Shown here piece after piece: positions 11,996 through 23,177 of a stretch of DNA of 64,000 nucleotides. The notes under the pieces were generated by a model, which saw only the letters and a program-made list of their open reading frames with translations, made no database searches and was not told where the DNA came from. The stretch's first letter is position 1. Each line of letters opens with the position of its first letter. The stretch lies in contig JAQFVV010012495.1 of NCBI GenBank assembly GCA_028023455.1, forward strand, positions 3,960,516 through 4,024,515, written 5' to 3'. The DNA is from Epiperipatus broadwayi (Eukaryota > Onychophora > Udeonychophora > Euonychophora > Peripatidae). The position numbers were made by a program, and so were the translations under genes.

Positions 11996-14135
11996 TTGTG
12001 AAGATCACTTGAATTCTCTGAGATTGAGATTTAAGTATTTTTACTTACTATACTTTTAATATCTTTTCTAATATTTTTTAATAGTTTTAATATCTTGCCT
12101 TTAAGTAAGTTTTTATCCTTTATATTTTAATAAGCTTATTATGAAGCTCTTTACATATTTATTCTTTATACTTCTTTTCTTATATTCTTAACATCATTTA
12201 TTAGTTTCAATTACTTTTAAAATAATTTTTTGGGCAACTTTGACCACACTTTGGCAGCACTTGTATTTATTTGTTTTAACAAGCAAATGTTTATTGCTGA
12301 TACATTAGTATTTTTTTATCATAGGAATATTATTTATTTAATAATATCTTTTATATTTATCACTTCATTTTTATTATAAGACCTTTCTTTTATTACTATT
12401 TACTTTATGCAATTATTCAATTATATCTTTAATACTATGGGAATGAACCAGCACTTCAAGCAGAGGGGAGAATACCATTGATAGCCTAACTATCAATGAT
12501 ACCCACAGCCAGATTGGGGCTATACAAAAAATAACCATGACCACATTTCTTGGCTATGGCCCATCTCAACACCTGGAACAAAATCCTGCCATCCAAAGCA
12601 TTTTATTTGTTTTGAGAATCAAACTCAGGCACCAATTGACCATATGTTGTATAGATAGCATGCCTGAATGATAGGCATACGAATCCAGCACTTGAAATAT
12701 CCCAAATTAGCTTCTACTCTTAATCAGTGGGTCCAGCATATTTAACATATAAATATAATTTTATCTTTAAATCAATGGTGACACAGTGATAAGAGAGAGA
12801 GAATAGCCCAAATAACAATTAAGCAAATATGATTTATTTATGCACAGACATATCTAATATAATAATATATTTTACATAAAGAAATATAAATGATTAGTTC
12901 AAGCTAAATTTTATAAGTCCTTCGTTAAAATTCATTTCATTTAAAATAAAGCATCTAGACAGTTATTATAAAAATATATTTATCTAGGTTTTCATTATTA
13001 TCAATTTCCAACTGGTTGACCTTTTGTGTTATATTGATGGTTTTAGGGGTTGTCTTCTATTCTTTGGCTTGACAATGGGACAGAGAGAGAGAGAGATAAC
13101 AGCAGAATCTACTTCACTGTTTAGGTATTGGCTTCAGGTGTTGGTTCCAGGTGAGGACAGTTGATTTTTTGGTACACTTTGGAGCATGAAGCCCACTCAA
13201 GTGCCCCTATGACTTTTTAGAAATGCATATTGCTGATTCTGTGGCTTCTGCTTGAATATTATCTATAGCAGTAATGACTGGCTCTATACTGTACTTAGAT
13301 TTCTATATTGCTGGATACTGAATGAATCAAGCAAAGAATCAATAACAGAATGAAGACCAAAACAATTTACAGACTAATATAAAAATAGCTGGCTATGACT
13401 TTTATACTTTTCCTCTCCCATTGTTTATACTTTTTAATTTAAATCTATTTTTTTTAAATTAATTTTAGGGATTTTTCTTTAATCTATTTTTTTTCTAGAT
13501 TAATTTACTATCTCATAACATTTATGCCAATGAGATAGTTTACATAGTTTGTAATTACTTCTATTGTCAGTTTTATTTTTAAACATTTCATATTTATTAT
13601 CAGCAGAAATCTTACTGGCATTCAAAAAGTTTTCTTTCATTAATTAAGTAATCTTTTTTTATTTAGATTTTTCACTCTAAGATTTATTTTTAACCATTTT
13701 TTTAACTTATTTTAATTTATAAAAAGGAGAGTGAGTTATTAAATTTGTATTTCTCCTAATTATTTTCCCCACCATGTTCTTAATAAAAAGTTTTACTCTA
13801 TCTTAAATGAATAATATAATGAATCTTTTATTTTTTACAAGCTTACATTTTAAAACATACTTCTTAACTAATGATTCCTTTAACTATTCTTTTTTTCTTA
13901 ATAAATTTTATCATATATTTTTAATTGTAATGCAGATATGTGTGTTTTATAATATATATCTCACTAGCATTATAATATATATAAAGAGCTATTATAGGTT
14001 TAATAAAAAACTGGTTTGGCCTCAAGGATTGTTCTTGATAACATCAAAGATTAAAGATTATTTTCACTTACATGGATATTCTCATTTCCATTCTTTATTA
14101 CACTAACAATTCATGGAAATATTTAATTCAATATA
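11996..14135. other. No gene recognised
   Basis: A+T-rich DNA with a short (GA)n tract at 13083-13096 and a less A+T-rich patch at 12440-12700 that I cannot assign. The 99-codon frame at 13807-14106 is low-complexity hydrophobic sequence with no family resemblance. Confidence 0.5.
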
Positions 14136-15122
14136 CACCTAGGTCACATTTTACGCGATAGATAGGTTCCTCAGAAAACACGCGCAAAAGAAATCGCACA
14201 AAAATAGACATAACTTACCTTGAAAAGGGGGGGGGTACGGATTGTGATTTTTCAAAAATCGCATAAAAGCAAAGCACCAATGTAAAATTACTTTAAAATT
14301 CGCGCAAAAAAAAATAAGGAAGTAAAATATGACTAATAAAAAATTTCAAATTTGAAAAAAATTGATACAAGACAAACTTTTTTTTAACTATAATATTTAA
14401 TTTTATTCAAAACAATATATTTTTATGCATAATTTACAGTACAGTAATCGACATTTTTTTATACACATTTTAATTATTATCACTACTTGCCAATAAACAG
14501 GTTTGTTTGTAAACTGGTAAAAAATCAGATTCTTCACAAGAGGAAATACAACTAGTGCCAACTTCACTCTCATGTTGTGTTAATGATTTTCTGGTGACAA
14601 CGTAATTAGTAATTAATCTTTGAGATGATGATTTTATTAATTGTTTATGAAGCTCACGATATCCAGACATACAACCATTTAGCTCTTGAAATTTAAGAGC
14701 ATGTTCGTGATTAGTGTAATTAATAAGAAAATAATTAAAAATAAACTTGCGGACACTAAATGATTAATAATTGAGTATGTTCTTTTTTAAAAAGCAAAAA
14801 CAGAATGTGATTAAAATGCAAAATTAACATGCACAATGTTTGAACAAATTTACATTATAATCTTGTAAAATTTAATGTGGAAATCATGATTTTAATTTTA
14901 TTATTGCATAAAATCTTACTATTATAAAGCACTGAAAATATTGAAATTACTAAGATGAAAGTCGAATTCCAATAATGTGCTATTACTTTCAATATGACGT
15001 AAGTGCGCAAAATTTATTATTTAAAGTAATAGCGCATTATCGGAGTTTGACTTCCAAAGAAACATGAATCACGTAACTTCAAAATCGCATTAAATAAATC
15101 CACGTAAAATGAGACCCAGGTG
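14136..15122 (-). mobile_element. pogo/Tigger-like DNA transposon, internally deleted, copy 1
   Basis: The element begins CACCTAGGTCACATTTTACG and ends in the complement of CACCTGGGTCTCATTTTACG, with TA immediately outside both ends, as expected for Tc1/mariner-superfamily insertions. The terminal inverted repeat followed by GCG-rich CGCGCAAAA / AAATCGCA subterminal phrases resembles Tigger ends in style (established for pogo/Tigger elements; comparison made by eye). Inside is a relic of the transposase C-terminus on the minus strand. At about 1 kb it is much shorter than an autonomous pogo element (2-2.5 kb), so most of the transposase is deleted. The left 300 bp correspond to the right end of copy 2. 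Confidence 0.75.
14470..14720 (-). pseudogene. pogo/Tigger-like transposase C-terminal relic
   Basis: The minus-strand frame reads NHEHALKFQELNGCMSGY, then RELHKQLIKSSSQRLITNYV, then an acidic/serine tail. The pattern 'aliphatic-K-(F/V)-x5-9-Y(K/R)E(L/I)(H/Y)-x2-basic, then (T/N)-(L/Y)-x-(S/T/V)-(F/V)' is that of the extreme C-terminus of Tigger/pogo transposases, a helical stretch after the DDE catalytic core. The DDE core and the N-terminal CENP-B-like helix-turn-helix are absent. The frame is open from about 14720 to the stop at 14470 and lies between matching terminal repeats, which supports the assignment. It cannot catalyse transposition. A chance match is possible because only about 40 residues are diagnostic. 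Confidence 0.55.
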
Positions 15123-16924
15123 TATATAAATTGTTGTTATGGTAAAATAATTAAAAATTGCTTTTGTGGTTTAAAATATGTTATATTTTCAATCAGGATT
15201 TTGTTTAATTTTATTAATTATATGAATCATTAAGAGATCAAAAAACAAACACATTCTTAAAAATTAAATCAAATGTTTTTTGAAAAGCATAAAGCATTGC
15301 TTTTGATTTCTGGCTAAAATAGATTATTGTGTGGGAGCACTATAGGTATATAAAGAACTATAAGCAGCAGTAGTGTCTTGAATTAGTTTTTGATTGAAGA
15401 TACCAAATACATAGTCCCCCCCAAAAAAAAAAATAGCAGAAGTGACTGCCAGAAAGAAACTAACACTAGGTTTAACAGTGGAAACAAAATTCAAACAGAA
15501 TTCAAAATCATTTAAGTGATCATCATCAGTTTACAATTGTTGCTATGAGTAATTTATTCCCCATGGTTTTATGTTATAAAAATATGTGCTAATTATAAAT
15601 TTTAGTTAACACTTTACTGTCTGGAATTATAATTATTGGTAGTATTTGGATATAGACTTAAAACTTATTATAGTTTTTCTATTGCCTGCTCTACATAATG
15701 GAACGCACACCTGAGCTGATAGCCTGTTTACCAACAAAAGAACTGTAGGAAAACTAAAATGCACCAAACTTGACCTTTTCTGTAGGGGGGGGGATTAACA
15801 CTTTGGAAAAAAATCAAATAGAATAACTAATCTTGCAGAAAATATTATTTTGAACACTATTAAGTGTTTTTTTCAAAATTAGAACATGTATATAGAAAAT
15901 AAAAGAGGATGATACTAACATTGAAATACTAATAAGAGTTCAATTTAAATTCTATTTTATAAAATCTTCAATAATTATAAGTAACTATAACATTTTAATG
16001 GCTAACAGTAATTTGAGAATGAAAGAAGTAATTTGTAGCTGTTCATTATTAATTTTTTCTCTTCGGTTCTAACATTTTATAGTATTGTATTTATTTTACC
16101 TCTTTTTTTGTTGTTTTTATTTTTATATTACTACTAAACAATTTAAGTTTACTTTAAGAAGATATCTCATAACTTATTGTATATAATTAGCAAGAAATTT
16201 TTATGCATTGTAAGCATTTGTGTTTGAAGAGGTTTTAAAGAGGAGGGGATATCAGTAAAATACTGAACCGACTCAGAGATTTACACAGATATTCATACCA
16301 TATAAGAATGATTTATGTATTTACAAATGAATGCAAGGTAAGTTTTACACTTCAAATTTCTTTGACTTTTTTATAATTATTTTATTAAAATGTTGCTTTA
16401 AATGCAACTATATTCTATTTTCAGTTTGATTACATAGTATACAATATAATCATATATGTGATTGTTCATCCTCTGATTCACTAAACAAAATTGCTAAGTA
16501 CTCTGGATTATGCTAGACCAGGGGTAACTTATTAGATAAGATTAAATATTTAAGAGTAATATGAATAGGCGGATCAGCAATTTGAAATTGAAGTTGGTGT
16601 TGGAATGGAAAAATATTCTTACCTTTAAAACAATTCAAGCTGATTTGCTCTAGTCATTATTTCTTATGTTCAGAGCAGAGAAATAAATAAGAGTAATTAT
16701 TGCTAAGGAAATTCAATCATTTCATCAGTACTACATCATTGAGATGATATTTTGAGTAATGGCACTGTGTAAATCAATGATGATGGAATGGTTCTAGGAA
16801 TGATCCAATTACTGACCAATGTTGTCCTGGGACAAATTAAATTGTTATTATTATGTTTAAGCAGGAATTTGTCAGCAAATCTTGCCATTATTTTTCATTT
16901 AAAATATAATAACAGAATAACATA
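15123..16924. other. No gene recognised; weak hammerhead-like phrase near 15.52 kb
   Basis: A+T-rich DNA. On the minus strand near 15510-15545 there is CTGATGATGATCA followed by a short hairpin and a degraded GAA box, too weak to call a ribozyme. A poly-G run lies at 15785-15793. Confidence 0.5.
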
Positions 16925-17235
16925 TAATTGATAGTTAGTATCTATATATATTACATGATAACAGCCAAAACTTACATAAACCATAGAATCAAAAATCTGT
17001 TGTTAAGACAACCTCTAAAGATAAAAGATGCATTTCACCTTTCATCCGGGTCTAAGATCTTAATATTGACAAAGACTGTTGACAGAGGATTGTAACATAT
17101 TGTGATTTTTATCTTGCTTGAAGTTTGAATAAACTCCATTAAACAGGCAAGTACAATCTGTTGTGAATTGATGAACAAATAACCATTTGTACAACTTTAA
17201 AACAAGATTCCTATTCATTATTATTTAAATCACAA
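16925..17235 (+). repeat. Dispersed repeat R17, copy 1
   Basis: A non-coding repeat of about 280-300 bp, recognisable by TCACATGATAACAGCC, GCTTACATAAATCATAGAATC, GGTCTAAGATCTTAATAT, TTGAGATTTTTATCTT and AAACTCCATTAAACAGG. Three more copies in the same orientation follow within 4 kb. Confidence 0.7.
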
Positions 17236-17278
17236 GTGAGAAAACTATGGGCTGTGGAACCACATCCAATAAAGACAA

Positions 17279-17344
17279 TTTGTGCAGCTCATAATATTAA
17301 AAAAATTATTATTTGTGCAGCTCATAATATTAAAAAAATTATTA
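17279..17344. repeat. 33-bp tandem duplication
   Basis: The unit TGTGCAGCTCATAATATTAA plus an A/T tail occurs twice, identically, with period 33. It is a recent local duplication. Confidence 0.9.
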
Positions 17345-17517
17345 GGTTCATTTAACTTTTATCAAATAATGTTTTTATTAACTTGCAACTTAACAAATTA
17401 TTGTGAATCATAAAATCGACCTGATTTGTCAATATATTTTTAAAACCATGCATTTTATGAAAAATTCTTTCAGACAAAATGTCTTACAATTTGATCCTAA
17501 ATTACCATATATATATA

Positions 17518-18555
17518 CACCTGGGTCTCGTTTTATGCGGATTATTTTAATGCGATTTTGAAGTTATGCGATTCATGTTTCTTCTTAATATTTTTCATAT
17601 TTCACTATATTTATTAGATATCAAAAAATTTAAATTATTAATAACTTATTTTGACTTGAAATACTTTTTTTTTTCCCCCAAAAAATATAACGTTATATTA
17701 GCAGCTAACGTGAATATGGCCTGAAGCTGTATTTAGAATAAATAACCTACTTATACTAATGAGTAAATAATAATAATAGATTTATACTTGCATATAAAAA
17801 TATCGCAATAAATATTCAAAAATTTTAAACTTTTAAAACATATTTTTTTAGGTATAACAGAAATAAATAATGTAGATTTTTAAAATAAATAACGAAGATT
17901 TTATTGATTTTATAAACTGAAAAAATATTTCTAATGATAATGTATCTTTTTGTTTCGAATGCGATCTCATTTTTTTAATATAGAAACAAAATGTGAACAT
18001 TTAAAATTTATTTCAGTAGTAAAAATCAGTTGTCAACAGAAAATTATTAACACATCACAAGACTGAAATTGGCATTAGTTGTGTAAATGGGATGGAGCAG
18101 AATATGGAAAAACTTAGAGTGGGGAATGTAAAATAAAGTGGCTAACAAGTTTCTCTGGGCATAATTGCTGAGAGATTCTTGACTTTGTTCATGGAGAGGC
18201 TACATCACATCACATCGATGAATCTGATTTCTTACTAGTTTACAAATGAACCGCATATCGTCAAAAAACAATGTCAAATTAAATACTGTAGTTAATAAAA
18301 AAAAGTAAAAAAAGTTTGTCTTGTACCAATTTTTTTCAAATATTTGATATTTTTTATTAGTCATACTTTATTTCATTATTTTTTTAATGTGAATTTTAAA
18401 GTAATTTTTCCTTATTGCTTTGCTTTTATGTGAATTCTGAAAATTACAGACCCTATCCCCCATTTTTCAAGGTTAATTAAGTCTATTTTTGTGCGATTTT
18501 TTTTAATGCGGGTTTTCTGTGGAACCTATCTACCACATAAAACGAGACCCAGGTG
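17518..18555 (+). mobile_element. pogo/Tigger-like DNA transposon, non-autonomous, copy 2
   Basis: Starts CACCTGGGTCTCGTTTTATG and ends in its complement (CATAAAACGAGACCCAGGTG), giving terminal inverted repeats of about 22 bp that extend imperfectly through AATGCGATTTT phrases. TA precedes the left end; the right flank is TG, a likely mutation. There is no transposase frame. The left half matches the partial copy at 27.0-27.5 kb and the right 300 bp match copy 1. A LINE-A 3' tail is nested inside. Confidence 0.75.
18082..18217 (+). mobile_element. LINE-A 3' tail nested in the Tigger-like element
   Basis: A 136-bp piece of LINE-A 3' end: GTGGCTAACAAGTTTCTCTG, GGGCATAATTGCTGAG and the CATCACATCACATC tail, matching the 3' ends at 36.4 kb (+) and 5.4, 28.1 and 44.9 kb (-). 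It is a heavily 5'-truncated insertion, so this LINE moved after the DNA transposon. Confidence 0.8.
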
Positions 18556-18934
18556 TGTGTATATATATGTGTTTGCATACTACATTAATTTTAGAATAAT
18601 AAGTAAACTGTAAATTGTCCCATATCAAATGGAAATTTGCCGTAAATGGATATTGTTGCTCAACAATAGGTCTCTAAGTCCACAAAGATTGTGGCACAAA
18701 AATTTCATCATAAAATTATGTTTCATGCATATATATATATATGATGCTAGACATTATTCTAAAATTGATTGCCTGAAACAGATTTTAAAAGCTTTATTTT
18801 GTGAAAAGTCATTGAAAATAGAAAACAGTTTCCAGCATTATTGCAAAAAATCTACTATGACCTACTAAAAACTTTAGAGAAGTCCATGTTGAGCACAGAC
18901 AGAAAAGTTTGCCTACCCCTGATTTAAATAATAT
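18556..18934. other. No gene recognised
   Basis: A+T-rich DNA between the Tigger-like element and the next R17 copy. It includes a 79-codon frame of no recognised family and a short TA tract. Confidence 0.5.
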
Positions 18935-19210
18935 ATACGTTGCCAATAACTAAATGGTTTATAAATGTAAGTCACATGGTATATAAAGCACAGAATGTGC
19001 AATCTGTGCCAAAGCAGTCTGCATAGGCAAATCCTATTTTTCATTCTGGCTAAGATCTTAATATAGAAAAAAAATGCTGGAACAGGATTGTAACAGATTG
19101 AGATTTTTATCTAAACAGAAGTGTAAATAAACTCAGTAAACAGGCAAATGTAACCTGTTTTGAAAGTAGATTAATAAATTATCAATTTTTGCAAATCTCA
19201 ATTCCATTTA
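18935..19210 (+). repeat. Dispersed repeat R17, copy 2
   Basis: Same landmarks as copy 1 (AAATGGTTTATAAATGTAAG, GTCACATGGT, TAAGATCTTAATATAG, AACAGATTGAGATTTTTATC, AGTAAACAGGCAAATG). Confidence 0.7.
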
Positions 19211-19234
19211 CATTTTTTATTAGTTAAATAATAA

Positions 19235-19510
19235 ACATGCACTACCAATAGTTAAATGGTTTGTAAATGTAAGTCACATGATAACAGTTAAAGCTTACAT
19301 AAATCATAGAATCTACAATCTGTTCAAGGTGACATCTCTAGGTAGAAAGTAAATTCCACTTTTTATCCTAGTCTAAAATCTTATTGCAGGTAAAGACTGT
19401 TGATTCAAAACTGTAAAAAATTGAGATTTTTATATTTCTAGAAGTTTACATCAAGTAGATGAATAAATAATCATTTTTACAACTTTCAACCCCTATTTAT
19501 TATTATTTAG
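19235..19510 (+). repeat. Dispersed repeat R17, copy 3
   Basis: Begins AAATGGTTTGTAAATGTAAG shortly after copy 2 and shares CACATGATAACAG, GTCTAAAATCTTATTGCAGG and TTGAGATTTTTATAT. With copy 2 it forms an imperfect direct tandem pair. Confidence 0.7.
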
Positions 19511-19589
19511 ATATTTTAAAAAATTAAAAGACTTTTCTTATGAAAACTGTAATATTTGTGTTATATGAAACAAGAAAAGATATAATTGT

Positions 19590-20395
19590 ATTAAATATTT
19601 TATTCATTGAGCATGCATTTGAATAATCCATCAGATTCATTCTCAATTATTCTGCAGTTCAGAAAACAATTTTAAAGTTTGTTGTGCATTATGTAAATTA
19701 GATTTTTACATGTTCCATTTTTTTGATAAGGGAATGATTCTTTTTTTATTAATTGCATAATGATAGCCCATATTTTTTTAAATGTATGTTTCCTGTTATC
19801 TCTTTCAGTACAAAATGTTTTTTTGTTAATCAGATCACATGCATAACCAGGTATATACTCATATTCAAGGAATATTAATCTGAGTTTAGAGGCTTTTTTT
19901 CCCTCTGTTGCACAGATACTTATGCCAGGTTATCACCATGGAAACATTGGTCCATGACCCTTATGTGTAACACTATATATTATGGTGAATCACATATTTT
20001 CATATCCTCATGAAAATATGTAATTCACCATAATATATAGTGTTGCACATAGGGGTCATGGACCATTGTTTCCATGGTGATAACCTAGCATAAGTATCTG
20101 TACAATAGAGCAAAAAAGAGCTCTGAATGCAGACCAATATTCTTCAAACATGAATGCATGTATATTGGTCATGCATTTGATCTGACTAATTTAAGAACAA
20201 TTTGCACTGAAAGAAACACCAGAAAACATAAATTTACAGAAGGGTGGGATTCCTATGCAATTAATAATAAAGAATCAAGCATTCCATTATCAAAAAAATG
20301 GAACATATAAATATCTAATTTATATAATGCATATGAGATAAGTGCTATAAATCTGATGGATTAGCCAAAAGCATTCTCAGTGCATAAAATACTTA
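19590..20395. repeat. 800-bp palindrome (long fold-back)
   Basis: Two arms of about 390-410 bp are inverted around a centre near 20004 with almost no spacer (TTTTCATATCCTCATGAAAA). Paired landmarks are GCATGCATTTG / GCATTCTCAG ends, TCCATCAGATT / AATCTGATGGA, TTTTACATGTTCC / GGAACATATAAA, TTATCACCATGGAAACA / TGTTTCCATGGTGATAA and GTAACACTATATATTATGG. The outermost 25 bp (ATTAAATATTTTATTCATTG and complement) act as terminal repeats. The right arm reads YIGHAFDLTNL then RTICTERNTRKHKFTEGWD, faintly like a GIY-YIG endonuclease phrase but too short to claim. It could be an inverted dimer of an unknown retroelement end. Confidence 0.75.
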
Positions 20396-20625
20396 ATATG
20401 ATTCTCTTTTATTGTTTCATGTTTATAATGTGAATGTAAATATTATTATTTAGATAATAAACTATACACTGCCAGTAATTAAAGGACTTATAAATGTCAA
20501 TCACATGATAACAGCCAATGCTTACATAAATCATGGATCTTAATATAGACAAAGAATACTGACATAGGCCAGTAACACATTGAGATTTTTATCTTCCTAG
20601 AAGTTTAGATAAACTCCATTAAACA

Positions 20626-20639
20626 GGTAAATATAACCT
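20626..20639. repeat. Target-site duplication, left (GGTAAATATAACCT)
   Basis: This repeats at 20985-20998 as GGTAAATATAACTT (13 of 14 identical). It flanks the family 1 insertion, and the sequence is native R17 repeat, so the duplication arose on insertion. Confidence 0.75.
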
Positions 20640-20984
20640 AAACAGTATTAAAACAGACAAAACTTTCCATACAGTATTGCCACTCATTGCAAGCCAGAGT
20701 AATCAATGATTCCAGAAAGCTTGTGCATAAAATCCCCATCTAGTACCTATTCATCCAATATCCCCAGACTTGTTTCTGGTGTGTGGCCTTCATCAATAAG
20801 GGATCTGCGAGCACTGCACCTAAATCTTAGTATCTAATTATTCTGGCTTGCAATGAGTGACAATACTGTATGAAGAGTTTTGCATGTTTTAATAAGTTAA
20901 AGCAAGAAATGGTGATCATGTGATGTTTATTATCTAACCTGTAGCAAGTAAGCATAAGAAATGGTAATCATGTATTGTTTTAGT
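20640..20984 (-). mobile_element. Hammerhead-repeat family 1, copy C: partial inverted dimer with target-site duplication
   Basis: A 345-bp insertion into an R17 repeat. It contains a minus-strand unit (tail, ribozyme, leader; 20648-20837) joined to a plus-strand partial tail (20838-20984: TTCTGGCTTGCAATGAGTGA.. GAAGAGTTTTGCATG). The two tails form inverted arms of about 55 bp. The 14-bp target-site duplication (one mismatch) shows that the composite inserted as one piece, probably through an RNA intermediate. Confidence 0.75.
20755..20807 (-). ncRNA. Hammerhead ribozyme family 1, copy C (decayed)
   Basis: On the minus strand: TTGATGA (C3 changed to T), a stem II of GG..CC with a rearranged loop, GAAAC, AAGTC (cleavage triplet GTC) and TGGGGATATTGGA for the 3' side of stem I. 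The 5' side of stem I is damaged. Predicted inactive. Confidence 0.55.
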
Positions 20985-21250
20985 GGTAAATATAACTTAT
21001 TTTGAAAGTTGATCTAGTTTTAAATGTACTATTTAAAATATGTAGTAAAATATATTGTCAAAAGTTTTTAAATGAGTAACTTTGTTCCTTTACCACAAAA
21101 GAATGAGATAAAAAGTTATGTATTATCCAATGTATTACCTTTATTAATCAAAATTATTATATGAATTGTAAGTAATATATTATAACCTTAAGACTATGCA
21201 TCTAGATGCGACAGTAGAAACCTCTACAAATCTATATGCATTGTACTACA

Positions 21251-21326
21251 TTATAAATATTTTTATCTTTCTTCTACTAAGTTGTGAATTATAAATATTT
21301 TTATCTTTCTTCTACTAAGTTGTGAA
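21251..21326. repeat. 38-bp tandem duplication
   Basis: The unit starting TTATAAATATTTTTATCTTT and ending AAGTTGTGAA is present twice without differences, a recent slippage or local duplication. Confidence 0.9.
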
Positions 21327-22464
21327 TTATTCTGTTTTTTTTACTCTTCGATTTTAAAAGTATTTTTCATAACAAAAAATTATAATAGATGCAAAGGAAA
21401 TCCTAATCTACTGAATGGGAGTTTAAAAACAAAATCTCTTCCCTTGCTTGAATTCAGTATTATTGCCTTAATATCAATGAGGGCAAGGGTTGATTCTAAT
21501 TTTTGATTTTCCTATCTCATTATGGAAGAAAAATTGAAGCTTATTTATTATACAGGATTAAACTAAAAACCGACACGATTGCAATGTTGAGAAGAGGATT
21601 TTTTTTTGCATTATTAGATAAGGTACTGGGGTGTGTGAAGAAATGATGGTGGGAATGATAATCTATAGGTGTGTAAGAAGGAACACAAATATGAAGGGTA
21701 ATTTAACATTTCCTCTTCTTCTTTATGTAATAAACAATTGGGACCATTATTAACGAAAGTCGCAGTAATAGAAAAATATTAATAAGAGGAACTTTCAAAG
21801 ATAAATCCTAAACCAAAGCAGTGTTAATTTTTTTTTTTTACGAATTTATGTTCTGGTATTTCCAAATGTTGTAAGTTGAGGAAACTACCATAATACTGTT
21901 ACAATTGATCATTTCCTTTCATTTCCGCATTGAGTTACAATTTTTTTAAAAAACTGCTTTTAAACAGAATTTCTAAGGAAAAAAATAAAAACAAAAGTAA
22001 CTTAATAATACCTGTAATTTTTTTTAAACTGGGTAATTTCTATTAAATTGACAATGATAAAAAAAAAAAAGTAATTTATTATATTTATTTTAAAAATGTT
22101 ATAATATGTCTTGAACTGGATAATCCCAATTAGAGAATTGCGACTTCTTAGCTTCACATTAAGCGAAAGCTGTCTACTTCTTTTTGCTGTTGATTTAACC
22201 TAGATCTTATCTTGAAGTATCTCAAACACTTTAAGTAGATTAATTCACATTAGAGTCAGAAGACTTTAACACTTATTTGTTATTGTGTAATTTTTATAAG
22301 TCATTCATAGCCATTTCCCAGGAGTATTGTCATCACTCATTCTGCTTTATTCCCTTCTTAAGATCATCCATTATTTCTCTTTTTTTAAATAGAGCTTCTC
22401 CTGTATCTTTTCATGCAGAGTTGATGGATGCTGTAAGAATAGACTCTATTATTCTGACTACTAC
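21327..22464. other. No gene recognised
   Basis: A+T-rich DNA with poly-T/poly-A runs. A frame of 83 codons near 22277 overlaps the next repeat and is not a gene. Confidence 0.5.
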
Positions 22465-22477
22465 TAAAGGATATTTA
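22465..22477. repeat. Target-site duplication, left (TAAAGGATATTTA)
   Basis: A perfect 13-bp copy is at 23338-23350. The pair exactly brackets the family 2 inverted dimer. Confidence 0.85.
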
Positions 22478-22615
22478 ATAACTGAAACACAGGCTTGTTA
22501 TATACCTGTGTCTATATATGTAATATAGGGTATATGAGCACAGACTTTCAGATGACTCATCACTCTCCATTCTATCTAATATCACTGATACTCTCAAGCA
22601 CATATATGCTGAAAA

Positions 22616-22686
22616 GATAAATAATCACCAATATATGTATTTCATGCTAAACCAGCAATCATCAGTTGGTCCAGATTATCATCTCC
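22616..22686 (-). ncRNA. Hammerhead ribozyme family 2, left copy of 22-kb dimer
   Basis: On the minus strand: CTGATGA (22665-22659), stem II TGCT-GGTTT-AGCA closed by a T-T mismatch where a G-C pair is usual, GAAA, short stem III, and an AUA cleavage triplet with predicted cleavage between 22632 and 22631. Stem I pairs ACCAA with TTGGT and, beyond an internal loop, GATAATC with GATTAT and AGAT with ATCT. Core bases are conserved; the T-T mismatch would reduce activity. Confidence 0.72.
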
Positions 22687-23177
22687 CACACATATATACT
22701 ATAAGTGCTCAGATATATATTAAGATAGACAATCTTCATACTTTAATGGACAGGCTCCAATCTACTACACCCTCCAACTCTTCAACTATCCATCCAATTG
22801 AAAATCTGATGATGGAATGCTCAAAGGCCACCCTGAGGCCGAGATTCTTGTCACACCCATGTTGACCTAAGGTAACTCACACAGGTATATAACAAGCCTT
22901 TGTTTCAGTTATTACATTGTAGAGATGTCTGCCCATCCTTGCACATGTATTAAATGGATTAGGTCCTGTACATGTGGGGTTCAGATTGACCTTAGGACAA
23001 CATGGGTGTGACAAGAATCTTGGCCTCAGGGAGGCCTTTGAGCATTCCATCATCAAATTTTCAATTGGATGGACGGTTGAAGAATTGGATGGTGTAATAG
23101 ATAGGAGCCTGTCTATTAAAGTATGAAGATTGTCTATCTTAATATATATCTGAGCACTTATAGTATATATGTGTGGG

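Larger units (their letters stand above)
20440..20998 (+). repeat. Dispersed repeat R17, copy 4, split by a family 1 insertion
   Basis: R17 landmarks (TCACATGATAACAGCCAATG, GATTTTTATCTTCCTAGAAG, AACTCCATTAAACAGG) run to 20639, are interrupted by the hammerhead-repeat insertion, and resume at 20985 with a duplicated GGTAAATATAAC. Confidence 0.7.

Noticed and set aside
15505-15545. Minus-strand CTGATGATGATCACTT with a following short hairpin
   Set aside because: The GAAA box is missing (TTTGAAT) and there is no copy to support the fold. Noted only as a weak similarity.
19590-20395. GIY-YIG endonuclease gene in the right arm of the palindrome
   Set aside because: Only about 30 residues with a loose YIG phrase, with no catalytic arginine/glutamate context that I can place.
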